NCBI GenBank assembly: GCA_937995985.1
Contig: CALKIR010000023.1
Span: forward strand, 62,001-126,000
Reading direction: 5' to 3'
Source: an uncultured Alcaligenaceae bacterium
GTDB taxonomy: Bacteria > Pseudomonadota > Gammaproteobacteria > Burkholderiales > Burkholderiaceae_B
DNA length: 64,000 nucleotides
Part shown: in pieces, positions 35,970 to 44,086 of the stretch
How the letters are laid out: each line of letters opens with the position of its first letter
How positions within the stretch are numbered: position 1 is the stretch's first letter
Made by a program: the position numbers and the translations under genes
Notes under the pieces: generated by a model
What the model was told of the DNA's origin: nothing
The model's input: only the letters and a program-made list of their open reading frames with translations
Database searches by the model: none

Positions 35970-38175
35970 CTTTTTTGGGGTGCGGGTCTTGCTTGTCTAA
36001 GGCAAGCAAGCTCTGCTTGACTGTCTCAGCGGCCGCAGCAATTTCAATTAGTGCGATATGAATGGTGGGGGCCGAGTGTTTGTGGTGCTCATTTAACGTG
36101 GGCAAGGCCTGTTCAGGTTGCTGTTGTAGGCGTTGAGCCGCGACTTGTAAATAACGTATTTGCTCATCTGGGAGAGTGCTGTGGGCTAAACGCTGGGGCT
36201 CTAGCGAAGCGATTTGAGCATAAATGATAAACAGGTGAACCATGATGCGGTTGTATTCCGCAACATGGGTTTGGTGCGAAACTGGCTCGCTCATCATGCG
36301 TTGAAAAGCGGCACTTAAATTATCTAATGCTAGTTCAGCAGCAATATTAGTTTTTTGCCATTCGTCATAGCTGAGCGGGGATTGTGCGTGAGGGCGTGCG
36401 AGGTTAATCGTGGCATTAAGTAGATTAATATTGGCCTCTAAGGCTGCGCGCATCCAATTGCGGATAGAGGTGGACTCCCAGCTCGGTAAAATATAACTCA
36501 CTATTAGAGCTAGGCTGCAGCCTACAAAGGTATCAACAAGGCGCTCTTCGATAACAAAAGTGCCTGATTCGTGCAAGAAATAAAAGGCTATCATGACAAA
36601 AATGGTCACAAAGGTAGCCCCATACAAATAGTTAACAGGCAAATAAGAAAGCGCCAGGGTGTAGAGTAACCACATAATTAAAAAATAGGCCGTGTTACTC
36701 GGATCAAGTTTAAACAGCACAAAAGAAATGGCGCAGCCAATTAAGGTGCCAATAAGACGTCTTTTATTACGCTCTTTGGTAATGGAAAAGCCAGGCTTCA
36801 TTACCAAGACAAGGGTTAATAGGACCCAATAGCTCCGTTGGGTAAAGGCACTATGCAGTAAATTATCAGAAAAAAACTGGGCTAAGGCCAGAGGAGCTAA
36901 TAGTCCGGTGAGCCCTGCAATAGCCAGTCGAATTGCATAGCGAAAATTAGGAGAGCTTAGGTTTAGGTTGCTGATAAGGAGTTTCCAGCTAAATGGTTTT
37001 TGTGGCGAAATGGCACTGCTTGGAGAGCTTTCTATGACCTGTTGGATGCTTTGATCAGCAGTTTTTAACAATACGGTATGGTCATGGTGCTGATAGGTCT
37101 GATGGCAACGATTAATGTCTTGTACTATGAAATAGACTTTGCGGATACGGCGCATAATTTGGAGCATTAGCAGCCGAGTCTGAGGAGCGTGGGTAAAGCG
37201 TCCCTGCTCATGGTATTTATTGAGCTCTGCGCTCATGGCCTGTAGGGTAGAGGTAGGCAGCGTAATGGATAGTTGTTTTCTTTTATGGACTGCAGCATCA
37301 GCTAAGGTTTGAATGCATGCACCTAATTGGTCAATAGTTCGTCGGCATAGAGTAATAAACTCACTGTGGCCAAGATGGGTACGTAAGGCTTGATAGTCAG
37401 TTTGAGTTGCTATCATGGTATCGGCGATGTTAATAATGCGTACCAACATGAGCTCTAACTGGGCATGCTCGGGCAGATTATGGGGGCGGCGTTTAGCAAA
37501 ATCAGATAACAGCACATCGCAAGCAGTTTGAAATTGTGCCGTCATGGCAGCACGAGCGGTAAACATTTGGTTATAAGCCTGCTCTAGGTCAGTATGAATA
37601 TCATATAGAGCGGCTCGCTTATGCATATAAGTAGCAGTATTCAAATAGGCGCTGTAGACCGCACGGCGTTCTTCATTGAGGTAGGTAAAACGACGTACAA
37701 GAAGGGTATAAATTAAATAAAATACAGTGCCTAAAAAGGTATAGAGGGTATTCCAGAGAATGTCCATGCCATGTGTTGGAACACGCACATTGAGAATCAT
37801 GACAAAGAGCCCTGACAGTGCGATGAGCCCCCAGCGCGGACCAAATACATTGAGCATGGCGCAAGCAAAGCACACCAAAGCAACGGTTAAAAAAAGCAAG
37901 ATAGGATAGCCTGAAGCAAAGCTCGAGATCAGTGCTATCAAGGTGCAAAAGCCAGACGCTGCGGCCAGCTCTTGGAGTCGAGTTTTGCGACGTCCCCCAA
38001 ATTGATCGATCATGGCAAGGCAGAAAGCCCCCACCGTCATGGATACGCCCATTGCAAAAAGATTAAAGTAGCCAGCTAATACAACTGCGGGTAAAAGGGC
38101 ACCAGTTGCCTGCCGTAAGCTGGAATAAAATTGCAACCGGTAGTATGTGCTGCTGAGGGTTTTGAGAATCTGCAT
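35950..38175 (-). CDS. FUSC family inner-membrane protein (YccS/YhfK-like)
   Basis: The 741-residue protein has two blocks of about six membrane helices, at residues 20-160 and about 410-555. They are separated by a cytoplasmic helical region, with a soluble C-terminal tail rich in Gln and His. This two-block layout is that of the FUSC / aromatic-acid exporter-like family (YccS). Substrate and direction are unknown. No clear ribosome-binding site precedes ATG 38175. It is divergent from the ilv operon. Confidence 0.87.
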   Translation of the reverse strand: MQILKTLSSTYYRLQFYSSLRQATGALLPAVVLAGYFNLFAMGVSMTVGAFCLAMIDQFGGRRKTRLQELAAASGFCTLIALISSFASGYPILLFLTVALVCFACAMLNVFGPRWGLIALSGLFVMILNVRVPTHGMDILWNTLYTFLGTVFYLIYTLLVRRFTYLNEERRAVYSAYLNTATYMHKRAALYDIHTDLEQAYNQMFTARAAMTAQFQTACDVLLSDFAKRRPHNLPEHAQLELMLVRIINIADTMIATQTDYQALRTHLGHSEFITLCRRTIDQLGACIQTLADAAVHKRKQLSITLPTSTLQAMSAELNKYHEQGRFTHAPQTRLLMLQIMRRIRKVYFIVQDINRCHQTYQHHDHTVLLKTADQSIQQVIESSPSSAISPQKPFSWKLLISNLNLSSPNFRYAIRLAIAGLTGLLAPLALAQFFSDNLLHSAFTQRSYWVLLTLVLVMKPGFSITKERNKRRLIGTLIGCAISFVLFKLDPSNTAYFLIMWLLYTLALSYLPVNYLYGATFVTIFVMIAFYFLHESGTFVIEERLVDTFVGCSLALIVSYILPSWESTSIRNWMRAALEANINLLNATINLARPHAQSPLSYDEWQKTNIAAELALDNLSAAFQRMMSEPVSHQTHVAEYNRIMVHLFIIYAQIASLEPQRLAHSTLPDEQIRYLQVAAQRLQQQPEQALPTLNEHHKHSAPTIHIALIEIAAAAETVKQSLLALDKQDPHPKKAKPQAA

Positions 38176-38305
38176 GTTAGTGTTTTTTTCTATTTGGTGG
38201 GACTGTCATGAAATGACAACTTAAATAGAGTGTTGCATGAGAGATACGTTTTAGGGGCTTTTTTCTATCCTGCCTGGGATAAGTTCGCTTCCTTTGCTGC
38301 GTGAT

Positions 38306-38334
38306 TGCACATTAAAGTTAAGCCGTTTATGATT
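38306..38334 (+). promoter_or_regulatory. Candidate sigma70 promoter of the ilv leader
   Basis: TTGCAC (38306-38311) and TATGAT (38329-38334) are exactly 17 bp apart. The -10 matches 5 of 6; the -35 is weak. A start near 38341 would give a leader of about 330 nt before ilvB. Confidence 0.4.
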
Positions 38335-38374
38335 AGTCCTTTGTGTCTTGCACTAATGTAACACGAGGTGCGGG

Positions 38375-38593
38375 ATGCGTGTCATTCGTACTCGAATGAA
38401 AATTGGGGCTGTTTTTCACGGGTTATCCGCCCGTTGTTTGCGCCTTTATGTTGCTGCAGGCCGCGCCACAAGCGTGAGTTGCCGAGCATTCCGTTCAAGC
38501 GATGCGTTTTCACGCGTTTGCCACACCGCGAGGAGTGTCGGTCGTACAACATTGTGGCTAGGTGGTGTGGTCCTGTGGACCATGAAGCGCTAG
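38375..38593 (+). other. Candidate leader ORF and alternative hairpins upstream of ilvB
   Basis: The 498-bp gap between the FUSC gene and ilvB has no ordinary gene but holds a 72-codon frame with a GAGGTG ahead of its ATG. Its C-terminal end reads LWLGGVVLW, five of nine residues being Leu or Val. That stretch overlaps a hairpin TGGTCC/GGACCA (38568-38573 with 38577-38582). The central TGGACC (38576-38581) could instead pair with GGTCCA at 38622-38627. This resembles an amino-acid-responsive leader, but no U-tract terminator follows. A betaproteobacterial ilvH RNA motif has been described and might be this element (from memory). Confidence 0.45.
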
Positions 38594-38673
38594 ATATGGT
38601 GTTGTGTTCGGCCCAAGCTCAGGTCCAGATACCGTTCGTGGTGCTTAGGCATAAACCTGAAAGGAATAGAGTC

Positions 38674-40404
38674 ATGGAATTAACTGGCGCAGATATTGTA
38701 GTGCGTTCTCTGATTGACCAGGGTGTAGAGCATGTTTTTGGCTATCCTGGCGGGGCCGTACTTTATATCTACGATGCAATTTTTAAACAAGATAAGTTTC
38801 GTCATATTTTAGTTCGTCATGAGCAGGCGGCTGTGCACGCTGCTGACGCTTATTCACGTTCTACGCACAAGGTAGGGGTGGCCCTAGTAACGAGTGGTCC
38901 TGGACTAACAAATGCTGTAACAGGCATTACTACTGCGTATATGGATTCCATCCCTTTGGTGGTGATTAGCGGTCAGGTCGGCACCAGTATGATTGGCGAG
39001 GATGCCTTCCAAGAGTGCGATGCGATTGGAATTACCCGTCCGTGTGTCAAACATAATTTTCTTGTTCGTGATGTACGCGATTTAGCCGACACGCTGCACA
39101 AAGCTTTCTATTTGGCGCGTACTGGCCGTCCAGGTCCAGTATTAGTAGACATTCCCAAAGACATTACCGTTGATACGTGCCGCTATGTTCCCCCGCGGGG
39201 CGAGCCTAAGATGCGCTCTTATATGCCGGTAACTAAAGGGCATCAGGGACAAATCAAAAAGGCAGTTCAGCTGTTAGCGCATGCTAAGCGTCCGATGATT
39301 TATGTAGGGGGCGGGGCGATTTTGGATAATGCTTCAGAGGAGCTCTTTGAGCTGGTTAAAGCCTCGGGCGCGCCCTGTACTACAACCTTAATGGCATTGG
39401 GAGCATTCCCAGGTACCGATGACCAATATGTGGGGATGCCGGGCATGCACGGTACTTATGAGGCCAATATGGCCATGCAGTATTGTGATGTGCTGGTCGC
39501 AGTAGGGGCTCGTTTTGATGATCGGGTGATTGGTAATCCTCGTCATTTTGCGCAGCAGCCGCGGAAAATTATTCACATCGATATTGACCCCTCGTCTATT
39601 TCCAAGCGAGTGCCCGCCGATGTCCCCATTGTAGGCTCTGTTAAGCAGGTGCTTACTGATTTTAATCGCCTCTTTGCTCAGGTACGGCGCAGTAATGGAG
39701 CCACCGAGCTGGCTGATTGGTGGCAGCAGATCAATGAGTGGCGTGGCGTTAAGTCTTTGGCTTATGAGCACTCTGATACGGTGATCAAGCCACAGTCTGT
39801 AGTGGAGGCATTATGGCGGGTGACCAAAGGGGATGCCTTTGTGACCTCCGATGTGGGGCAGCACCAAATGTGGGCGGCTCAATACTACCTGTTTGATAAG
39901 CCGCGTCGTTGGCTCAACTCAGGTGGGTTGGGCACCATGGGAGTAGGCTTGCCCTATGCAATGGGGGTGCAGGTTGCGCATCCAGGGGCTGATGTCGCTG
40001 TAATCACTGGTGAGGGCTCAATACAGATGAATATCCAAGAGCTGTCCACCTGCAGTCAGTATCGTTTGACCCCCAAGATTTTATGTCTCAATAACCGCTA
40101 CCTTGGGATGGTGCGCCAATGGCAAGAGATAGATTATGGGTCGCGCTATTCCGAGTCTTATGTTGATGCGTTGCCTGACTTTGTTAAATTGGTCGAAAGT
40201 TACGGTCATGTGGGCATGCGTATTGACAAGCCTGAGGATGTCGAGCCAGCAATTCGAGAGGCCTTTACCACGTATAAAGACCGTCTAGTCTTTATGGACT
40301 TTATCACCGATGCCACTGAGAATGTTTGGCCTATGGTGAAAGCAGGCAAGGGGCTTACTGAAATGCTGCTAAGTGCCGAGGACCTCAAGGGGGATACGCT
40401 GTGA
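38674..40404 (+). CDS. ilvB: Acetolactate synthase, large (catalytic) subunit
   Basis: This ThDP enzyme makes acetolactate or acetohydroxybutyrate for valine, leucine and isoleucine synthesis. ATG 38674 (MELTGADIVVRSLIDQG) has AAGGA upstream and gives 576 residues, the normal length; the upstream in-frame 102 codons belong to the leader. The catalytic Glu lies in VRHEQAAVHAADAY. The ThDP-Mg motif reads GEGSIQMN, with Glu where GDG is usual, followed by LNNRYLGMVRQWQ. It overlaps ilvH by 4 bp. Confidence 0.97.
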   Translation: MELTGADIVVRSLIDQGVEHVFGYPGGAVLYIYDAIFKQDKFRHILVRHEQAAVHAADAYSRSTHKVGVALVTSGPGLTNAVTGITTAYMDSIPLVVISGQVGTSMIGEDAFQECDAIGITRPCVKHNFLVRDVRDLADTLHKAFYLARTGRPGPVLVDIPKDITVDTCRYVPPRGEPKMRSYMPVTKGHQGQIKKAVQLLAHAKRPMIYVGGGAILDNASEELFELVKASGAPCTTTLMALGAFPGTDDQYVGMPGMHGTYEANMAMQYCDVLVAVGARFDDRVIGNPRHFAQQPRKIIHIDIDPSSISKRVPADVPIVGSVKQVLTDFNRLFAQVRRSNGATELADWWQQINEWRGVKSLAYEHSDTVIKPQSVVEALWRVTKGDAFVTSDVGQHQMWAAQYYLFDKPRRWLNSGGLGTMGVGLPYAMGVQVAHPGADVAVITGEGSIQMNIQELSTCSQYRLTPKILCLNNRYLGMVRQWQEIDYGSRYSESYVDALPDFVKLVESYGHVGMRIDKPEDVEPAIREAFTTYKDRLVFMDFITDATENVWPMVKAGKGLTEMLLSAEDLKGDTL

Positions 40405-40892
40405 AACATATCATCTCAATACTATTAGAAAATGAGCCAGGGGCATTGTCGCGGGTAGTGGGGTTATTTTCAGCCCGCGGCTATAACATCGAAACATTGA
40501 CAGTCGCTCCTACCGAGGACGAAACCCTCTCGCGGATGACCATTGTCACCAAAGGCTCTGAGGCCGTGTTAGAGCAAATTACTAAGCACCTCAATCGTTT
40601 GATTGATGTGGTAAAGGTAGTAGATCTGACCGAAGGGGCCCATGTAGAGCGTGAGTTGATGCTCATCAAGGTGCGTGCGGCGGGTAAAGAGCGTGAAGAA
40701 GTCAAGCGGCTGACGGATATTTTCCGTGGGCGCATTATTGATGTCACCGATACGACCTATACAATCGAGTTGACTGGTACACAGGAAAAAATCGAGGCCT
40801 TTATCAAGGCGCTCGATCAAAGCTGCATTCTTGAGACCGTACGTACTGGGGTTTCTGGCATTAGCCGTGGCGTACGCGTCCTCAAGGTCTAA
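40401..40892 (+). CDS. ilvH: Acetolactate synthase, small (regulatory) subunit
   Basis: The 163-residue ACT-domain protein activates the catalytic subunit and confers valine feedback inhibition. The N-terminal ACT domain starts MKHIISILLENEPGALSRVV, and a second ferredoxin-like domain follows. The GTG start sits within the GTGA overlap with ilvB, so translation is coupled. Confidence 0.97.
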   Translation: MKHIISILLENEPGALSRVVGLFSARGYNIETLTVAPTEDETLSRMTIVTKGSEAVLEQITKHLNRLIDVVKVVDLTEGAHVERELMLIKVRAAGKEREEVKRLTDIFRGRIIDVTDTTYTIELTGTQEKIEAFIKALDQSCILETVRTGVSGISRGVRVLKV

Positions 40893-40948
40893 TACTAATC
40901 AAGGTCCAAGCATATATACTTCAAGGGTTTTTCTTTTTGGAGCACTGA

Positions 40949-41965
40949 ATGAAAGTTTACTACGATAAAGATTGTGATTTATCTTTGATTAAAAGCCGTA
41001 CCGTAGCCATTATTGGTTACGGTTCCCAAGGACATGCGCACGCATTAAACCTTAATGATTCAGGCGTCAATGTGGTGGTTGGGCTACGCAAAGGCGGATC
41101 TTCTTGGGCCAAAGCAGAAAATGCTGGTTTGACTGTCAAGGAAATCGCAGATGCTGTTCAAGATGCGGATGTCGTGATGATTCTGTTGCCTGATGAGCAT
41201 ATTGCTCAGGTCTATCGCGACCATATTGAAGGCAATATGAAAGAAGGGGCTGCTTTAGCATTTGCGCATGGTTTTAATGTGCATTATGGACAGGTTGTGC
41301 CTCGTGATGACGTGGATGTCATTATGGTGGCTCCTAAGGCGCCTGGTCATACTGTTCGCAATACCTACACCCAAGGGGGAGGTGTGCCTCACTTGGTAGC
41401 AGTCTATCAAGATAAGTCTGGCGCAGCGCGCGATATCGCGATGTCTTATGCGAGTGCCAACGGCGGCGGGCGTGCAGGGATTATCGAGACCACATTCCGT
41501 GAAGAAACCGAAACAGACCTCTTCGGTGAGCAGGCTGTTTTATGCGGGGGGGCTGTAGAGCTTATCCGTGCCGGTTTTGATACTCTGGTTGAGGCTGGGT
41601 ATGCTCCTGAGATGGCTTATTTTGAGTGCTTGCACGAGTTAAAGCTCATTGTTGACCTCATCTATGAGGGCGGCATTGCAAATATGAACTACTCCATTTC
41701 TAATAATGCCGAGTTTGGTGAGTATGAAACTGGGCCCAAGATCATTACGGACGAAACCCGCCGTGCTATGCGCGAGTGCTTGGCTCAGATTCAAAGTGGT
41801 GAATACGCCAAGAATTTTATTCTTGAGCATGCCGCTGGAGCCCCCACTTTGACATCTCGTCGTCGTATTATTGCTGAATCTCAGATTGAAAAAGTTGGGG
41901 AGCAGTTGCGTGCGATGATGCCCTGGATTGCGGAAAATAAGCTAGTCGATAAGAGCAAAAACTAA
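40949..41965 (+). CDS. ilvC: Ketol-acid reductoisomerase (class I)
   Basis: This NADPH-dependent isomeroreductase is the second common step of branched-chain amino acid synthesis. The 338-residue short form is the usual class I enzyme. GYGSQGHAHALNL is the cofactor motif, and metal ligands lie in ETETDLFGEQAVLCGG and the C-terminal ECLHELKLIVDLIYEGG. GGAG is six bases before the ATG. It ends the ilvBHC operon, followed by a strong terminator. Confidence 0.98.
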   Translation: MKVYYDKDCDLSLIKSRTVAIIGYGSQGHAHALNLNDSGVNVVVGLRKGGSSWAKAENAGLTVKEIADAVQDADVVMILLPDEHIAQVYRDHIEGNMKEGAALAFAHGFNVHYGQVVPRDDVDVIMVAPKAPGHTVRNTYTQGGGVPHLVAVYQDKSGAARDIAMSYASANGGGRAGIIETTFREETETDLFGEQAVLCGGAVELIRAGFDTLVEAGYAPEMAYFECLHELKLIVDLIYEGGIANMNYSISNNAEFGEYETGPKIITDETRRAMRECLAQIQSGEYAKNFILEHAAGAPTLTSRRRIIAESQIEKVGEQLRAMMPWIAENKLVDKSKN

Positions 41966-41995
41966 TTGGTTGCACGCATCCTAAAGTTTTAGTGG

Positions 41996-42033
41996 CGTCC
42001 CTGAGCAAAGTAGCGCTCAGGGACGTTTTTTTT
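41996..42033 (+). terminator. Terminator of ilvBHC
   Basis: CGTCCCTGAGC (41996-42006) pairs perfectly with GCTCAGGGACG (42015-42025) and is followed by eight Ts. Confidence 0.94.
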
Positions 42034-42116
42034 AATAAGAAAAATACCCTGGCGCTTTGCTTGGTGGGCAGGCATTGCGTAAAATGGTGCCATCAAATTA
42101 TATTTAACTGGCTTAT

Positions 42117-42923
42117 ATGCAAGAACACACTACAGAAGATAAGCGTCGTCGCGGTATTTATTTACTTCCTAATGCCTTTACAACGGGCAATTTATTTGCT
42201 GGGTTTTATGCTATCGTGCAGGCCATGAATGGTCATTATGAAACTGCAGCCATTGCTATTTTTCTTGCAATGGTTTTTGATGGCATGGATGGCCGTGTAG
42301 CGCGTTTAACAAACACCCAATCCGCCTTTGGCGAGCAGTATGACTCGCTTGCTGATGTGATTTCTTTCGGTATGGCCCCTGCCTTAGTCATGTATGTATG
42401 GATTCTTCAGACTTTAGGGCGTTGGGGGTGGTTGGCAGCCTTTGTTTTTGTGGTTGGGGCTGCATTACGTTTAGCCCGCTTTAATATTAATATCAAGGTG
42501 GTTGATCAGCGTTTTTTTCAAGGCTTGCCCAGTCCAGCTGCTGCTGCCTTAGTAGCGGGTTTTGTTTGGTTAGCAGTAGATAACAAGATTACAGCCAATC
42601 AAACTGCTTTGGCTTGGGTGGCTTTTGCCCTCACAATTTATGCTGGGGTGACGATGGTATCGAGTGCCCCTTTTTATAGCGGTAAAAACTTTGCTTTAGG
42701 ACGCAGCGTACCCTTTTGGATGATGCTGCTGTTTGTGCTAATTTTTATTTTTGTCTCAAGTGATCCCCCCATCGTTTTATTTGCTTTGTTTGTTATTTAT
42801 GGTATCTCTGGGTGGGCCTTGATGTTTTGGCGTTGGCAGCGTGCACGGGTACTATGGCGACGGCGACGCATTCGCCGGCACGGTACCGACGCCAAGCAGT
42901 CTGACCACAATACTCGGCGTTAA
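42117..42923 (+). CDS. pssA: CDP-diacylglycerol-serine O-phosphatidyltransferase
   Basis: This membrane enzyme makes phosphatidylserine, the precursor of phosphatidylethanolamine. The 268-residue protein has about seven hydrophobic segments and a basic C-terminal tail. The CDP-alcohol phosphatidyltransferase motif is clear: DGMDGRVARL, then GEQYDSLADVISFG, giving the DxxDG...GxxxDxxxD pattern. No good Shine-Dalgarno is seen. It overlaps the convergent lipoprotein gene by 4 bp. Confidence 0.94.
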   Translation: MQEHTTEDKRRRGIYLLPNAFTTGNLFAGFYAIVQAMNGHYETAAIAIFLAMVFDGMDGRVARLTNTQSAFGEQYDSLADVISFGMAPALVMYVWILQTLGRWGWLAAFVFVVGAALRLARFNINIKVVDQRFFQGLPSPAAAALVAGFVWLAVDNKITANQTALAWVAFALTIYAGVTMVSSAPFYSGKNFALGRSVPFWMMLLFVLIFIFVSSDPPIVLFALFVIYGISGWALMFWRWQRARVLWRRRRIRRHGTDAKQSDHNTRR

Positions 42924-43474
42924 AAGCCAAACCACATCATTCCATCATCATCCCGAGGGTCCATGCTTCGTTGAAGGGCATGGACCCGATTCTGTTCATC
43001 AAAAAATATATTCATCATCATGGGCCAAACGCTATTTTGTTTGTAGCGATAGGTCCACACTTTCATGGGCACCCCAATGTAGGGCGCAACTGATTGCTCC
43101 GCAGGTGGCCCAAAGTAACAGCCCACTTGTTCTAAGTCCCAAGGGTGTGTAGGTATGTCTCTTTCTACCTGAGCAAAAAGAGGGTCACTCAGTACTTGTT
43201 GTATGTCAATGAGCTGCTCATGCTCATCAAAGAGACCGCGCCAGGCATAGTAACCCATGGGTTGCTGAGACCAAATGTGGATAGTTAAGGCACCGTCTTG
43301 ACAGCTTATTGTTGGGCGTCCATAGCGTTGCTGAACCTGCTCGTAGCTACTGCCTATAGGTATATCAACCATCGAACTGCAGCTTGTAAGAAAAAGCGCG
43401 AGAATGGATGCAACCAATGAGGCGCCTAAGCGAGGGCGGGTAAAGAAGTTTTCGAGGGGTGTTGCTTTAAACAC
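42920..43474 (-). CDS. Putative outer-membrane lipoprotein, unknown function
   Basis: The 184-residue protein has a hydrophobic signal segment ending in the lipobox LTSC (acylated Cys at residue 32). I chose GTG 43474 because GGAGG lies exactly five bases upstream (43480-43484); an in-frame ATG 11 codons earlier has no such signal. The mature start IPIGSSYEQVQQRYGRP loosely resembles the SmpA/BamE-like fold of small lipoproteins. The rest has several Trp and Met residues but no catalytic motif I recognise. Confidence 0.78.
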   Translation of the reverse strand: MFKATPLENFFTRPRLGASLVASILALFLTSCSSMVDIPIGSSYEQVQQRYGRPTISCQDGALTIHIWSQQPMGYYAWRGLFDEHEQLIDIQQVLSDPLFAQVERDIPTHPWDLEQVGCYFGPPAEQSVAPYIGVPMKVWTYRYKQNSVWPMMMNIFFDEQNRVHALQRSMDPRDDDGMMWFGF

Positions 43475-43717
43475 GCATGCCTCCTGTGTTTTGGTCATGG
43501 GGCGCAAATAAATGGGCCGATTTTTTGCGCGCTTGTTAATTATTTAGCTATAATTATAGGACTTTTTGTTTAAGTAGCCTGTTATTTGGCCTTGTGGCGC
43601 ATGTTCGTTACATGTTTTTATACGGCGCAGCAAAAAGTAAGGTACAATTTTATTGTTTTATTGATTTAGTAAGCACGTCAGGGCACCTCGGTCCTGTCGC
43701 ATGTTTTAGAGGGATTT

Positions 43718-43987
43718 ATGACAGTAGCAAACTTTAATAAAGCTGAGATCGTGAAAGAGTTTCAGCGCCAATCAGGTGACACGGGTTCGCCCGAGGTTCA
43801 AATCGCGCTACTAACTGCGCGCATCAATACACTTGGTGAGCACTTTAAAGAGCACAAAAAAGATCACCACTCACGTCGTGGTCTCTTGCGCATGGTTAGC
43901 CGTCGTCGCAAGTTGCTCGACTATCTCAAAAATCGTAATCCAGATGCTTATTTCGAACTCATTAAAAAGCTTGGTTTACGTCGATAG
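43718..43987 (+). CDS. rpsO: 30S ribosomal protein S15
   Basis: The 89-residue S15 binds 16S rRNA early in 30S assembly. Family landmarks are GDTGSPEVQIALLTARI, HFKEHKKDHHSRRGLL and VSRRRKLLDYL. GAGGG precedes the ATG. It is followed by pnp, the conserved pair in proteobacteria. Confidence 0.99.
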   Translation: MTVANFNKAEIVKEFQRQSGDTGSPEVQIALLTARINTLGEHFKEHKKDHHSRRGLLRMVSRRRKLLDYLKNRNPDAYFELIKKLGLRR

Positions 43988-44021
43988 TATAGGGCAGTGT
44001 TCCCCTAGTTAGAATGCTAGC

Positions 44022-44066
44022 AACCGTGCATAGTGCGAATAGGTTTCGTCGCTGTGCACGGTTTTT
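44022..44066 (+). terminator. Hairpin/terminator between rpsO and pnp
   Basis: AACCGTGCA (44022-44030) pairs with TGCACGGTT (44055-44063), with additional inner pairing, followed by a short T-run. In E. coli this interval holds a leaky terminator and an RNase III site for pnp autoregulation; the same role is inferred here. Confidence 0.7.
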
Positions 44067-44086
44067 CATTGTAAGGATATTCATTA

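Noticed and set aside
38368..38673. 102-residue N-terminal extension of IlvB
   Set aside because: IlvB homologues begin at MELTGAD-like sequence, AAGGA precedes 38674, and the upstream part behaves like an untranslated leader.
42841..43152. 103-codon plus-strand frame across the pssA/lipoprotein overlap
   Set aside because: It overlaps two better-supported genes, and its composition follows the antisense of the lipoprotein gene.
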